This document shows positions 54,246 through 64,000 of a stretch of 64,000 nucleotides of DNA, in pieces. Under the pieces are notes generated by a model. The model saw only the letters and a program-made list of their open reading frames with translations. It was not told the origin of the DNA and ran no database searches. The first letter of the stretch is position 1; each line of letters opens with the position of its first letter. Source of the DNA: Acanthosepion esculentum (taxonomy: Eukaryota > Mollusca > Cephalopoda > Sepiida > Sepiidae); contig OZ038500.1 in assembly GCA_964036315.1 (NCBI GenBank), forward strand, positions 58,335,946-58,399,945. The letters run 5' to 3'. A program made the translations under genes and the position numbers.

Positions 54246-55848
54246 CAGTGAGGTGAAACAAGTATTTGGACAGTAAAAAAAGTGAATTTAGAATCATATA
54301 TTGAAAGAAAAGCATTGTCTAAAGCTCACAATATATTTGTAAAACAATTATAAATGCAAATAAACAGCAAAAATAAATTATTTGGCACGTATATATATTT
54401 TATATACAAATTATTAAAACAGGTAGTGAAAAAAGTATATGGACAGAATATAAATTATGCTTTAAATGTGTTTAATATTTACTTGGTCCTCCTTCATTTG
54501 CAACCACAGTTTTCAGTCTGTTCCTGCAGCTCTCTACAAGCGCCTGGCATGATTTGGTGGGAATTTTAGCCCACTCTACTTCTGAAAAAACTTTCAATTC
54601 ACTGACGTTCTTTGGTCGCCTTTCACGAATCTGATTGTTTAGTGTTCTCCAAAGATTCTCTATTGGATTCATGTCCGGCGATTGGCTGGGCCATGTCAAC
54701 ACGTTGATGTTATTGTTTTGAAGCCATGCACGTGTTGTTTTGGCTGTATGTTTCGCATCATTGTCCTGTTGAAAAAAAAACAATCTGATCCAAGTTCTAA
54801 TTTCTCAACTGATGACTGCAAGCAATCTTCTAAAATCGGAATATATTTGGCTGCATTCATTGTGCCCTCAATAATTTTCAGTTGTCCCGTACCATTATAT
54901 GCAAAGCATCCCCAAACCATAATGCTACCGCCTCCGTGCTTCACAGTGGGGATGGTGTTCTTTTGATTGAAGGCGGTTCCATCCTTTCTCCAAACATGGG
55001 TAGCATCGTTGTGCCCATAAAGTTCAATCTTGCTTTCAACAGACCATAAAATTTGCTTATAATAGTCATCATGCTTTTGTAAATTAGTTTTGGCAAATTC
55101 AAGTCTGGATTTTAAATGATGTTTTTTTAGCAATGGGGTTTTGCGAGGAGAGCGAGATTTTAATTGTTGTCGGTGAAGTTCAGAACATATGGTCCTCTTG
55201 CATACGTGAGTTCTTGCATTGCTGAGATCTTTTTGACGTTCTCTCCGAGTCACAAAAGGGTCATTTTTTATTCGCTGTACTATTTTCTGTGAACCTTTTT
55301 GTGATAATTTGCGTGGTGCACCTGTTCTTGGCATATTTTCATGAGTACAGAAGGCTTTCCATTTCTTAATTATGTACCCAACAGTGCTCACAGGTATACA
55401 TAGGTCTTTAGAAATCTTACGATAGCTTTTTTTCTTTAAGTGCAGAAATAATTCGATCTTTAAGATCTTTCGACAGCTCTCTTTGCTTTGGCATCCTGAA
55501 GTACTGTTAGTGCGACATCTTGGGATGAACTGACCATCAAGATAGCTAACACCTTTAAGTAATGCATGTTCTAGACTATTCCATAAAATTCTAACCCATT
55601 CGAGCATGAAATATACTCAAAACATTAATTTTAAACATAATTTCGGAACTGTCCAAATACTTTTTTCACTACCTGTTTTAATAATTTGTATATAAAATAT
55701 ATATACGTGTCAAATAATTTATTTCTGCTGTTTATTTGCATTTATAATTTTTTAAGAATATATTGTGAGCTTTATACAATGCTTTTCTTTCAATATATGA
55801 TTCTAAATCCATTTTTTTTACTGTCCAAATAGTTGTTTCACCTCACTG
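54246..55848 (-). mobile_element. Tc1-like transposon with long TIRs holding paired direct repeats (IR/DR)
   Basis: TA flanks both ends (54244-54245 and 55849-55850). The inverted repeats are about 200 bp. Each contains an outer GTGAAACAAGTATTTGGACA-type and an inner GTGAAAAAAGTATATGGACA-type repeat, as in Sleeping Beauty-like elements. Total length is 1603 bp. It is the most complete DNA transposon in the window. Confidence 0.92.
54481..55494 (-). pseudogene. Tc1-type DDE transposase of the IR/DR element
   Basis: The ATG at 55494 gives MPKQRELSKDLKDRIISALK. A homopolymer length change near 55425-55435 then shifts to SYRKISKDLCIPVSTVGYII (helix-turn-helix), GAPRKLSQKGSQKI (second HTH), KSRLEFAKTNLQKHDDY, then ILWSVESKIELYG, where the usual first catalytic Asp is Val (WSDES to WSVES). 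HGGGSIMVWGCFAYNGTGQL follows. A nine-T run (54771-54779) shifts the frame again before FQQDNDAKHTA (second Asp) and PSQSPDMNPIENLW (third acidic residue). The protein length would match the usual 340 residues. One substitution plus two homopolymer shifts inactivate it. Confidence 0.9.
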
Positions 55849-55849
55849 T

Positions 55850-56060
55850 ATATATATATGTAAAAAGACAAATGAAAACCTTATCTTAGCCAATGCGTTT
55901 CGTTCCGTGATGGACTTTATCAAGGCAAATGCATTTTATCTTGCAACAAGAATTTATAGACAAAAGCAAAAATGTTAAATTTTTCAATTTTTTCCATTTA
56001 AGTCTAGGTAAATTATGGAGGATGCTTGGTCATTTATTCTGATGTTGTAACCAACGGAAA
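55850..56060. repeat. Penelope-like terminal motif near TA tract
   Basis: On the minus strand TTGATAAAGTCCATCACGGA precedes ACGAAACGCATTGGCT (55923-55880). This is reminiscent of termini of Penelope-type elements, with a degenerate hammerhead core. Confidence 0.35.
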
Positions 56061-56064
<4 letters not shown>

Positions 56065-56153
<89 letters not shown>

Positions 56154-56232
56154 TTGTTTGTTTATTTGCAAATCAAGAAACCGAAGGTTTTCCGGGCGAG
56201 TATAATTTCTTATATTTATAAGATTACAACTA

Positions 56233-56311
<79 letters not shown>
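56065..56311. repeat. (TA)n microsatellites
   Basis: TA tracts occupy about 56065-56148 and 56235-56311. Confidence 0.95.
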
Positions 56312-56713
<402 letters not shown>

Positions 56714-56879
56714 TGTAAATAAATATTTATGAAGTTAAGGTCAATTGTAATTTACATATATATTATATACGAGGAGTGCAAATATGACTTGTCCCAAATA
56801 ACATGCCATTATTGAATAAAGTCAAATTTTTGGGAAATTGAACAAACGAAATGTTATTTAGTGATTTACTAATCATAGC

Positions 56880-57042
56880 TTAGGTGTGGCAGAAGGCCAA
56901 ATATATAGAGCAGAAACCAATACTATTTTATCTTCCCATTGTTTTCAGTCTAGCTATAAATACTTCTAAGTACAAATCATGCTCACTTCATCACAATTGT
57001 GTGTGTGTATGCACGCATGTTAAAAAAAATTAAATGTGTTAA

Positions 57043-57116
<74 letters not shown>
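56880..57116. repeat. SINE tail fragment and (GT)n microsatellite
   Basis: CATAGCTTAGGTGTGGCAGA at 56874-56893 is the inverse of the CCACATCTAAGC SINE tail. A pure GT tract runs from about 57037 to 57116. Confidence 0.7.
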
Positions 57117-57118
<2 letters not shown>

Positions 57119-57119
57119 G

Positions 57120-57460
57120 TGTATGCACGCATGTGTGCGTGGTTGTGTTGCGTATTTGTGCCTTTGTCGCTTTTGGTTTGTCTCATTATTGAGAAGATCA
57201 GTAGAGACGTCATTCTGGGTTGTTCTTCTGCCAGAGATTTTAATGCTGGTGCCAATCTCTTTTTTTCAAGTTAGAGGATACGGGTAGTAAACGGGTTAAA
57301 TGCCATGACTGGCCGGGTAGAATGTATGACCGCCTCTCATTTTAATTATACAGTAATCACCCCACCTATTTTTAGAAAACCTGTTCCGTAACTCCACAGT
57401 GAATGCTGACTAGAATCTAAAACCGCACCTAATCTAATATAGATGGTTTTCCATATATAT
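57120..57460. other. No feature recognised
   Basis: Unique-looking sequence between the GT tract and the Tc1 element. Confidence 0.4.
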
Positions 57461-57461
57461 A

Positions 57462-58877
57462 TAGTGGGGGGCAAATATTCGTACACATACAATTTTTTAA
57501 TACATTTATTTTTACAATACATAAATAATTCATAATCTTCATTTAATACTTTGTAGAATAGCCATTATTCACTTCCACAGCAATCAATCTCTTGTAGGTC
57601 TCAATGATTTGCAAATTTTAGTTGGTATTTTGTTCCATTCTTCTTCACATATGGTCTTCAGATAGGGGATATTTGTTAGAGCTCTCGATTGGATTTGAAT
57701 TTTCAAATAACGCCACAGATTCTCGAGTGGTTTAAATCTGGGGACTAAATTGGCCATTTCAGGACATTTACATTAATTTCAGCAGGCTATTTCTTCGTAG
57801 ATTTTACAGTTTTCTTACAATCATTATCTTGTTGAAAGACCCACCCAGGAGGAAGTTCAAGATCTTCAACTGAAATCATTAAATTTGCTTTCAAAACATT
57901 TTGATATGCTGCGGCATTCATTCTATCATCTGTTACTGATGTGTTGCCAGTATCTATTGCAGACAAAACCATCCCCAAAGATGATACTGCCACCAACAAA
58001 TTTGAACGCATCGCCATCTTTCATCCATATATGATTTCTAGAATTAGGCCCAAAAAACATAATTTGGGTTTCGTTTGTCCGTAATACTCTTTCCCAAGAC
58101 GATTTTTCATTATCCTTATGTTCACGAACGAATTTCAATCTTTGTGTCTTTTTAAGAGCAGCGGAGTTTTCCGAGGGGAGAGTGACTTTATATTGTTCCT
58201 ATGAATTTCATTGCTTATTATTCGTTTAGTGACACCGATTCTTGATGAAAGCAAATCATCCTGCAACTCTTGACGAGATTCAATTGGATTTTGTTTTATT
58301 TGACGCATTAATTTCCTCGAACATCTTGAAGAAATCTTCCGTGTATCACCTATTCTTCTTCTTTGGTATTCACCAGTTTTGAGTTGTTTATACCTTACAA
58401 CGAATGAACCAATTGTCGTAAATGGAATATTCAGGTTGCCTGAGATTTTCCTGTAACTCTTACCTTCCTTCCATTAATTCTTTTGTCCGAATTTATTAAT
58501 TATTTACCTCTTGCAATTATGATATCTTTCTTGCACGAATAGCAATTACATAATGTTCTGTTTGTATTTTTAGGCTAGGAATAGATACTGATAACAATTT
58601 TGGAACATTCTAAAATATTCCACTCGAATAATCGAGAGTATTAAAGCAATGTAAAAGTCTTAAAAACTGAAATTTGCATTGTACGAATACTTTTTCATTT
58701 ATTAAAATGGATAAATGGGATTTATTTTTATGAGATCCATTTTTTCTTTGTTTGCTATGCATATTTAGATATTATGCATCTGTGTACAGTTAAATATATG
58801 AAAATAATGTTTATTCATTCGATGGAAATACAATAAGTTAAAAAATTGTATGTGTACGAATATTTTTCCCCGCACTG
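57462..58877 (-). mobile_element. Tc1-like transposon, decayed
   Basis: TA flanks at 57460-57461 and 58878-58879. Inverted ends of about 41 bp share ATATTCGTACACATACAATT. On the minus strand the transposase remains are ILLEDLELPPGWVF-like ELPPGWVFQQDNDCKKTVK (second Asp present, about 57840-57790), MNAAAYQNVLKANLM, and WERVLRTNETQIMFFG, where Asn replaces the first catalytic Asp. The helix-turn-helix half (58140-58480) is only weakly readable. Confidence 0.85.
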
Positions 58878-58878
58878 T

Positions 58879-58920
58879 ACACACACACACACACAAGCAC
58901 ACACACACGCACACGCACAT

Positions 58921-58955
<35 letters not shown>
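58879..58955. repeat. (CA)n / (TA)n microsatellite
   Basis: CA and TA tracts lie between two DNA transposons. Confidence 0.9.
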
Positions 58956-59450
58956 GTGGAACCTCGAGTGCCGAACACCTGCACTTGCGAAAAACTCGCC
59001 ATACGAACAAAAGTGTGACAGAATATTCGTTTACACTTAGGAATTAATCTCGACTTACGAAATTAAGTATGAGCTTCCCGCCGCTGCATTTCAAACTGGA
59101 TATTTGATATAAATGTAACGCCAATCCTTTTTATTATTATCTAAATACACTGTATTTTATAATTTTATATTTCAGATATTTCTATTTATATATATATAGT
59201 TTAATGTAACTGCACATTTACAATAAATTATAAATTTTAGTGGGTAATTCTTTGATAATTTTTTTAGCCTACGATGTCACGCAAGAATTTGGTTGCTACT
59301 AAGAAGAGAGAAAAATATCCGAGCAAATGAAGAAGGGGATCCTTCAGAATCACGAAGAAGGTACAAGTGTTTCTGACATTGTTAATCTATACAGACGTTC
59401 AGCATCAACAATTGTTACTGTCCTAAAGAACAAGATAGAAATAAAAATAA
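58954..59450 (+). mobile_element. pogo/Tigger-like element, 5' part
   Basis: TAGTGGAACCTCGAGTGCCG, CGAAAAACTCGCCATACGAA and CTCGACTTACGAAATTAAG match the sub-terminal repeats of Tigger-type elements. From the ATG at 59274, MSRKNLVATKKREK followed in another frame by MKKGILQNHEEGTSVSDIVN and RRSASTIVTVLKNKIE reads as the CENP-B-like helix-turn-helix at the transposase N-terminus. The DDE domain is absent. A LINE fragment begins at 59472. Confidence 0.75.
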
Positions 59451-59471
59451 ACTTGCTAACATAACTGTAAA

Positions 59472-60047
59472 TTAATGAGAACTCATCATCCGCCTAGTAC
59501 TGCGCCTAAATTCATAAAATCTAAGTACCACATCGAAGGGCTTATGCGAACAATTGTCATGAACGTATTTAGAGAAAATCCAAAAGGGAGACAACTTTAA
59601 GCCGGAGTGAAAGTGACTGAAGCCGAAACGCCAGGTCGGGACCAATAACATTCGGCATTCTTTGGATTTCATCAAGGATCTCTAGATATATGGCAGGAGC
59701 TTAGGACCATACGTGGCAGCAATATTCTAAGCATGGGCGGATAGCAGACATAGATTTGCAAGACAGATTCTGGAGGAAAAAATTGTCTAAGACGACACAG
59801 TGAACCAATTTTCTGACCGAGCAATGAATTCAATATACTCTTTCCACTTCAGGTCAGCCGAGAAATCTAGCCTGAGGAGGTGCAACAAGTCACTTTCCCG
59901 GAATTTAGCATCAGTCATGCTGATGGAAAGGCAGAAAGGGGTCTCTCAGATTGTTAATAGACAGCAGTTTAGTTTTAGGAGCGTTAAAATTAACAGGCCA
60001 TCCTTTTCCCCAGTTAACTTAGAGTGGATGTCATTTTTGAAACGCAT
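59472..60047 (-). pseudogene. Jockey/CR1-like LINE fragment abutting the satellite
   Basis: At DNA level it matches 48260-48850 and the inverse of 11330-11700: AATAGACAGCAGTTTAGTTT, AGGAGCGTTAAAATTAACAG and CCAGTTAACTTAGAGTGGAT correspond to the region just after the YADD box. It stops within a few bases of the first 172-bp monomer. Confidence 0.75.
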
Positions 60048-60050
60048 CAT

Positions 60051-62975
60051 CTAAAAATGTGGACGACTTAAAACACTATTATTTCCGTTGTTACTACTAC
60101 GTGTATAGTAGCAAGAAAAATAAAATGAACTAGTAAAAAATAATGGCAATCATTTAACTTTTAAATTCAAATAAAATGATTACAACGCGATTTCTGTAAA
60201 TTGTGCAAAGAAGCAAATCATCTAAAAATGTGGACGACTTAAAAACACTATTATTTCCGTTGTTACTACTACGTGTATAGTAGCAAGAAAAATAAAATGA
60301 ACTAGTAAAAAATAATGGCAATCATTTAACTTTTAAATTCAAACAAAATGATTACAACGCGATTTCTGTAAATTGTGCAAAGAAGCAAATCATCTAAAAA
60401 TGTGGACGACTTAAAAAAACTATTATTTCCGTTGTTACTACTACGTGTATAGTAGCAAGAAAAATAAAATGAACTAGTAAAAAATAATGGCAATCATTTA
60501 ACTTTTAAATTCAAACAAAATGATTACAACGCGATTTCTGTAAATTGTGCAAAGAAGCAAATCATCTAAAAATGTGGACGACTTAAAAAAACTATTATTT
60601 CCGTTGTTACTACTACGTGTATAGTAGCAAGAAAAATAAAATGAACTAGTAAAAAATAATGGCAATCATTTAACTTTTAAATTCAAACAAAATGATTACA
60701 ACGCGATTTCTGTAAATTGTGCAAAGAAGCAAATCATCTAAAAATGTGGACGACTTAAAAAAACTATTATTTCCGTTGTTACTACTACGTGTATAGTAGC
60801 AAGAAAAATAAAATGAACTAGTAAAAACTAATGGCAATCATTTAACTTTTAAATTCAAACAAAATGATTACAACGCGATTTCTGTAAATTGTGCAAAGAA
60901 GCAAATCATCTAAAAATGTGGACGACTTAAAAAAACTATTATTTCCGTTGTTACTACTACGTGTATAGTAGCAAGAAAAATAAAATGAACTAGTAAAAAC
61001 TAATGGCAATCATTTAACTTTTAAATTCAAACAAAATGATTACAACGCGATTTCTGTAAATTGTGCAAAGAAGCAAATCATCTAAAAATGTGGACGACTT
61101 AAAAAAACTATTATTTCCGTTGTTACTACTACGTGTATAGTAGCAAGAAAAATAAAATGAACTAGTAAAAAATAATGGCAATCATTTAACTTTTAAATTC
61201 AAACAAAATGATTACAACGCGATTTCTGTAAATTGTGCAAAGAAGCAAATCATCTAAAAATGTGGACGACTTAAAAAAAACTATTATTTCCGTTGTTACT
61301 ACTACGTGTATAGTAGCAAGAAAAATAAAATGAACTAGTAAAAACTAATGGCAATCATTTAACTTTTAAATTCAAACAAAATGATTACAACGCGATTTCT
61401 GTAAATTGTGCAAAGAAGCAAATCATCTAAAAATGTGGACGACTTAAAAAAACTATTATTTCCGTTGTTACTACTACGTGTATAGTAGCAAGAAAAATAA
61501 AATGAACTAGTAAAAAATAATGGCAATCATTTAACTTTTAAATTCAAACAAAATGATTACAACGCGATTTCTGTAAATTGTGCAAAGAAGCAAATCATCT
61601 AAAAATGTGGACGACTTAAAAAAACTATTATTTCCGTTGTTACTACTACGTTTATAGTAGCAAGAAAAATAAAATGAACTAGTAAAAAATAATGGCAATC
61701 ATTTAACTTTTAAATTCAAACAAAATGATTACAACGCGATTTCTGTAAATTGTGCAAAGAAGCAAATCATCTAAAAATGTGGACGACTTAAAAAAACTAT
61801 TATTTCCGTTGTTACTACTACGTGTATAGTAGCAAGAAAAATAAAATGAACTAGTAAAAACTAATGGCAATCATTTAACTTTTAAATTCAAACAAAATGA
61901 TTACAACGCGATTTCTGTAAATTGTGCAAAGAAGCAAATCATCTAAAAATGTGGACGACTTAAAAAAACTATTATTTCCGTTGTTACTACTACGTGTATA
62001 GTAGCAAGAAAAATAAAATGAACTAGTAAAAACTAATGGCAATCATTTAACTTTTAAATTCAAACAAAATGATTACAACGCGATTTCTGTAAATTGTGCA
62101 AAGAAGCAAATCATCTAAAAATGTGGACGACTTAAAAAAACTATTATTTCCGTTGTTACTACTACGTGTATAGTAGCAAGAAAAATAAAATGAACTAGTA
62201 AAAAATAATGGCAATCATTTAACTTTTAAATTCAAACAAAATGATTACAACGCGATTTCTGTAAATTGTGCAAAGAAGCAAATCATCTAAAAATGTGGAC
62301 GACTTAAAAAAAACTATTATTTCCGTTGTTACTACTACGTGTATAGTAGCAAGAAAAATAAAATGAACTAGTAAAAACTAATGGCAATCATTTAACTTTT
62401 AAATTCAAACAAAATGATTACAACGCGATTTCTGTAAATTGTGCAAAGAAGCAAATCATCTAAAAATGTGGACGACTTAAAAAAACTATTATTTCCGTTG
62501 TTACTACTACGTGTATAGTAGCAAGAAAAATAAAATGAACTAGTAAAAAATAATGGCAATCATTTAACTTTTAAATTCAAACAAAATGATTACAACGCGA
62601 TTTCTGTAAATTGTGCAAAGAAGCAAATCATCTAAAAATGTGGACGACTTAAAAAAACTATTATTTCCGTTGTTACTACTACGTTTATAGTAGCAAGAAA
62701 AATAAAATGAACTAGTAAAAAATAATGGCAATCATTTAACTTTTAAATTCAAACAAAATGATTACAACGCGATTTCTGTAAATTGTGCAAAGAAGCAAAT
62801 CATCTAAAAATGTGGACGACTTAAAAAAACTATTATTTCCGTTGTTACTACTACGTGTATAGTAGCAAGAAAAATAAAATGAACTAGTAAAAACTAATGG
62901 CAATCATTTAACTTTTAAATTCAAACAAAATGATTACAACGCGATTTCTGTAAATTGTGCAAAGAAGCAAATTTA
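60051..62975. repeat. 172-bp satellite array, 17 monomers with six-monomer higher-order pattern
   Basis: CTAAAAATGTGGACGACTTA starts monomers at 60051, 60222, 60394, 60566, 60738, 60910, 61082, 61254, 61427, 61599, 61771, 61943, 62115, 62287, 62460, 62632 and 62804. Monomers are almost identical. Variant sites (AAAAAATAATGG against AAAAACTAATGG, ACGTGTATAG against ACGTTTATAG, and A-run length) repeat every six monomers. Each monomer contains CTACTA-CGTGTA-TAGTAG, a small hairpin. The first two monomers differ most, as at an array edge. No ORF. Confidence 0.97.
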
Positions 62976-63074
62976 ATCAAATTTTAATAATGATATGGGT
63001 TCACTAAAGAAATCAGTAGTATCAGACATAATAGTCTTGTGAAAGCTTGGTGGACAATGTTGGTTTTCCCATTC

Positions 63075-63450
63075 AAAATCAATGAACACTTCTTCTTTAT
63101 ATGTCTCTCCACTGAGGTCGAAATCAGTCATGGCTCTCCACATTTTCCTGTCTCTTGTAGCTATTAATAAACGTTATCTTCCTCTTAAAACCTGTTCCAT
63201 CTTCCATTTACTCAATCTCACTGAGTACGTTATTCGTTGTTTTCCTTTGTTCCTCTTGCCTTCTATCTGTCACTTGGGCAGAAGATTCTCCAAGTCACCC
63301 TTCCTTACAATCTGCCCCAGAAACCTTAACTATCTCTTCCTGATGTTAAATATAATTTTCCTTTTGGTTTCAATTTTCTGTAAAATTTCGTCGTTGCTCA
63401 CTTCTACGGTTTATGGTATGCTCAGTATCTTTCTGTAGAACCATTTTCTG
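63075..63450 (-). pseudogene. RTE-type LINE C-terminal fragment, inverted
   Basis: Plus-strand text such as CTCTTCCTGATGTTAAATAT and CGTCGTTGCTCACTTCTACG is the inverse of the RKRQL and VSNDEVL coding regions at 21420-21500. Stops are numerous. The 118-codon plus-strand frame is a shadow. Confidence 0.65.
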
Positions 63451-63789
63451 TTATTTCAAGTGAACACTTCGCGAATGTTGTTTTGGAAGGTTTATTTTAT
63501 TGAATACAAATACAAAATTATTCGTGAGACATAGTTAGTAGCTATGTTGGAACATAGAGAAAGAGACAGGAGGAAGAGAGAGAGAGAGACGTTCTTTGTA
63601 GAAGTCACAAAGAGAAACGTTCCCTTAGTTCTCAAGGGGTTAGAATCAAGTAAGCCAGCGTGTCCTGATTTATGTCGCGTGGGTGGGGGAAAACCGACCT
63701 TGACGCTCCTTTTTTTTTATGGGTATATATTAAAGTCGGTATTTGGTGGAGGATTTTGGATTACGGTATTTTTGACAATTTTGAAATTT

Positions 63790-64000
63790 TATCACTGAAA
63801 TAAGTAAATAATGTAAATTATTTAAGTAAATATTTGTAAAATATAATTTCTATAATAAATAGAAAATAAATATTTGTACAATATAATTCCTATAATAAAT
63901 AAAAATTTTATAATAAATAAAAAAGATTTTTGTAAAATATAATTTATATAATTAAAAAATTCTATAATAAATAAAAATAGATATTTGTAAAATATAATTA
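63790..64000. repeat. AT-rich degenerate tandem repeat at window end
   Basis: ATTTGTAAAATATAATTTCT and TATAATAAATA-like units recur near 63829, 63872, 63927 and 63985. It continues beyond the window. Confidence 0.6.

Noticed and set aside
55885..55925. Active hammerhead in the TTGATAAAGTCC...CGAAACGC motif
   Set aside because: The core departs from CTGANGA at conserved positions, so only a Penelope-like terminus is suggested.
60051..62975. CRISPR array
   Set aside because: The 172-bp monomers are directly abutting with no unique spacers, and the genome is eukaryotic.

Overview
This window is repeat-dominated animal genomic DNA, not bacterial. It has long AT, GT, ATT and CTTT microsatellites, no operon-like ORF packing, several classes of eukaryotic transposable element, and tRNA- and 5S-rRNA-derived SINEs. 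The SINE with a box-B-like GTTCGAAT and a conserved GATCGCCTAAGC tail, the tail module CCTTGTGYCACATCT shared by several repeats, and the heavy (TA)n content suggest a mollusc, most likely a cephalopod of the octopus group. That assignment is inference from remembered repeat families and was not tested by search. I see no convincing complete host protein-coding gene. At most there are two candidate small exons (5742-5775 and 52408-52449) and two unrecognised minus-strand ORF clusters (13811-14304 and 37399-37860).

Layout. 1-9600: SINE pieces, a scrambled RTE-type LINE (1735-2905), a tRNA-SINE dimer, a 5S-derived SINE and a GC-rich 266-bp tandem array (7223-8215). 9611-12040: the most complete LINE, with endonuclease and reverse transcriptase but frameshifted. 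12074-14304: a Tc1-like element sharing a coding-looking 130-bp block with a nearby ORF. 14600-24250: LINE 3' ends, many (TA)n and (ATT)n tracts, and a SINE with a clean target-site duplication. 25905-26520: three diverged tandem units, each with a hammerhead-ribozyme-like motif (retrozyme-like). 27895-30780: a decayed Ty3/Gypsy pol region on the minus strand, with a SINE inserted in its reverse transcriptase and flanked by a 14-bp target duplication. 31045-50020: AT-rich degenerate tandem repeats, SINEs, Tc1/mariner elements, hAT-like MITEs and a 49-bp-arm hairpin. 50480-52360: a foldback microsatellite region and a 5S-tRNA chimeric SINE. 54246-59440: two Tc1 elements with paired TIRs and a pogo/Tigger 5' fragment. 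60051-62975: 17 near-identical 172-bp monomers with a six-monomer higher-order pattern. 63075-64000: an RTE fragment and an AT-rich tail.

The elements interact as layers of insertion rather than as a pathway. SINEs sit inside a Gypsy element and inside a 5S-SINE, a hAT MITE cuts a 5S-SINE, and the satellite array abuts a LINE fragment. All transposase and reverse transcriptase ORFs seen carry frameshifts, stops, deletions or lost catalytic residues, so the window looks like a graveyard. The most interesting signals are the hammerhead-like tandem units, the higher-order satellite array, the 5S-tRNA chimeric SINE family and the possible fragment capture by a Tc1 element.
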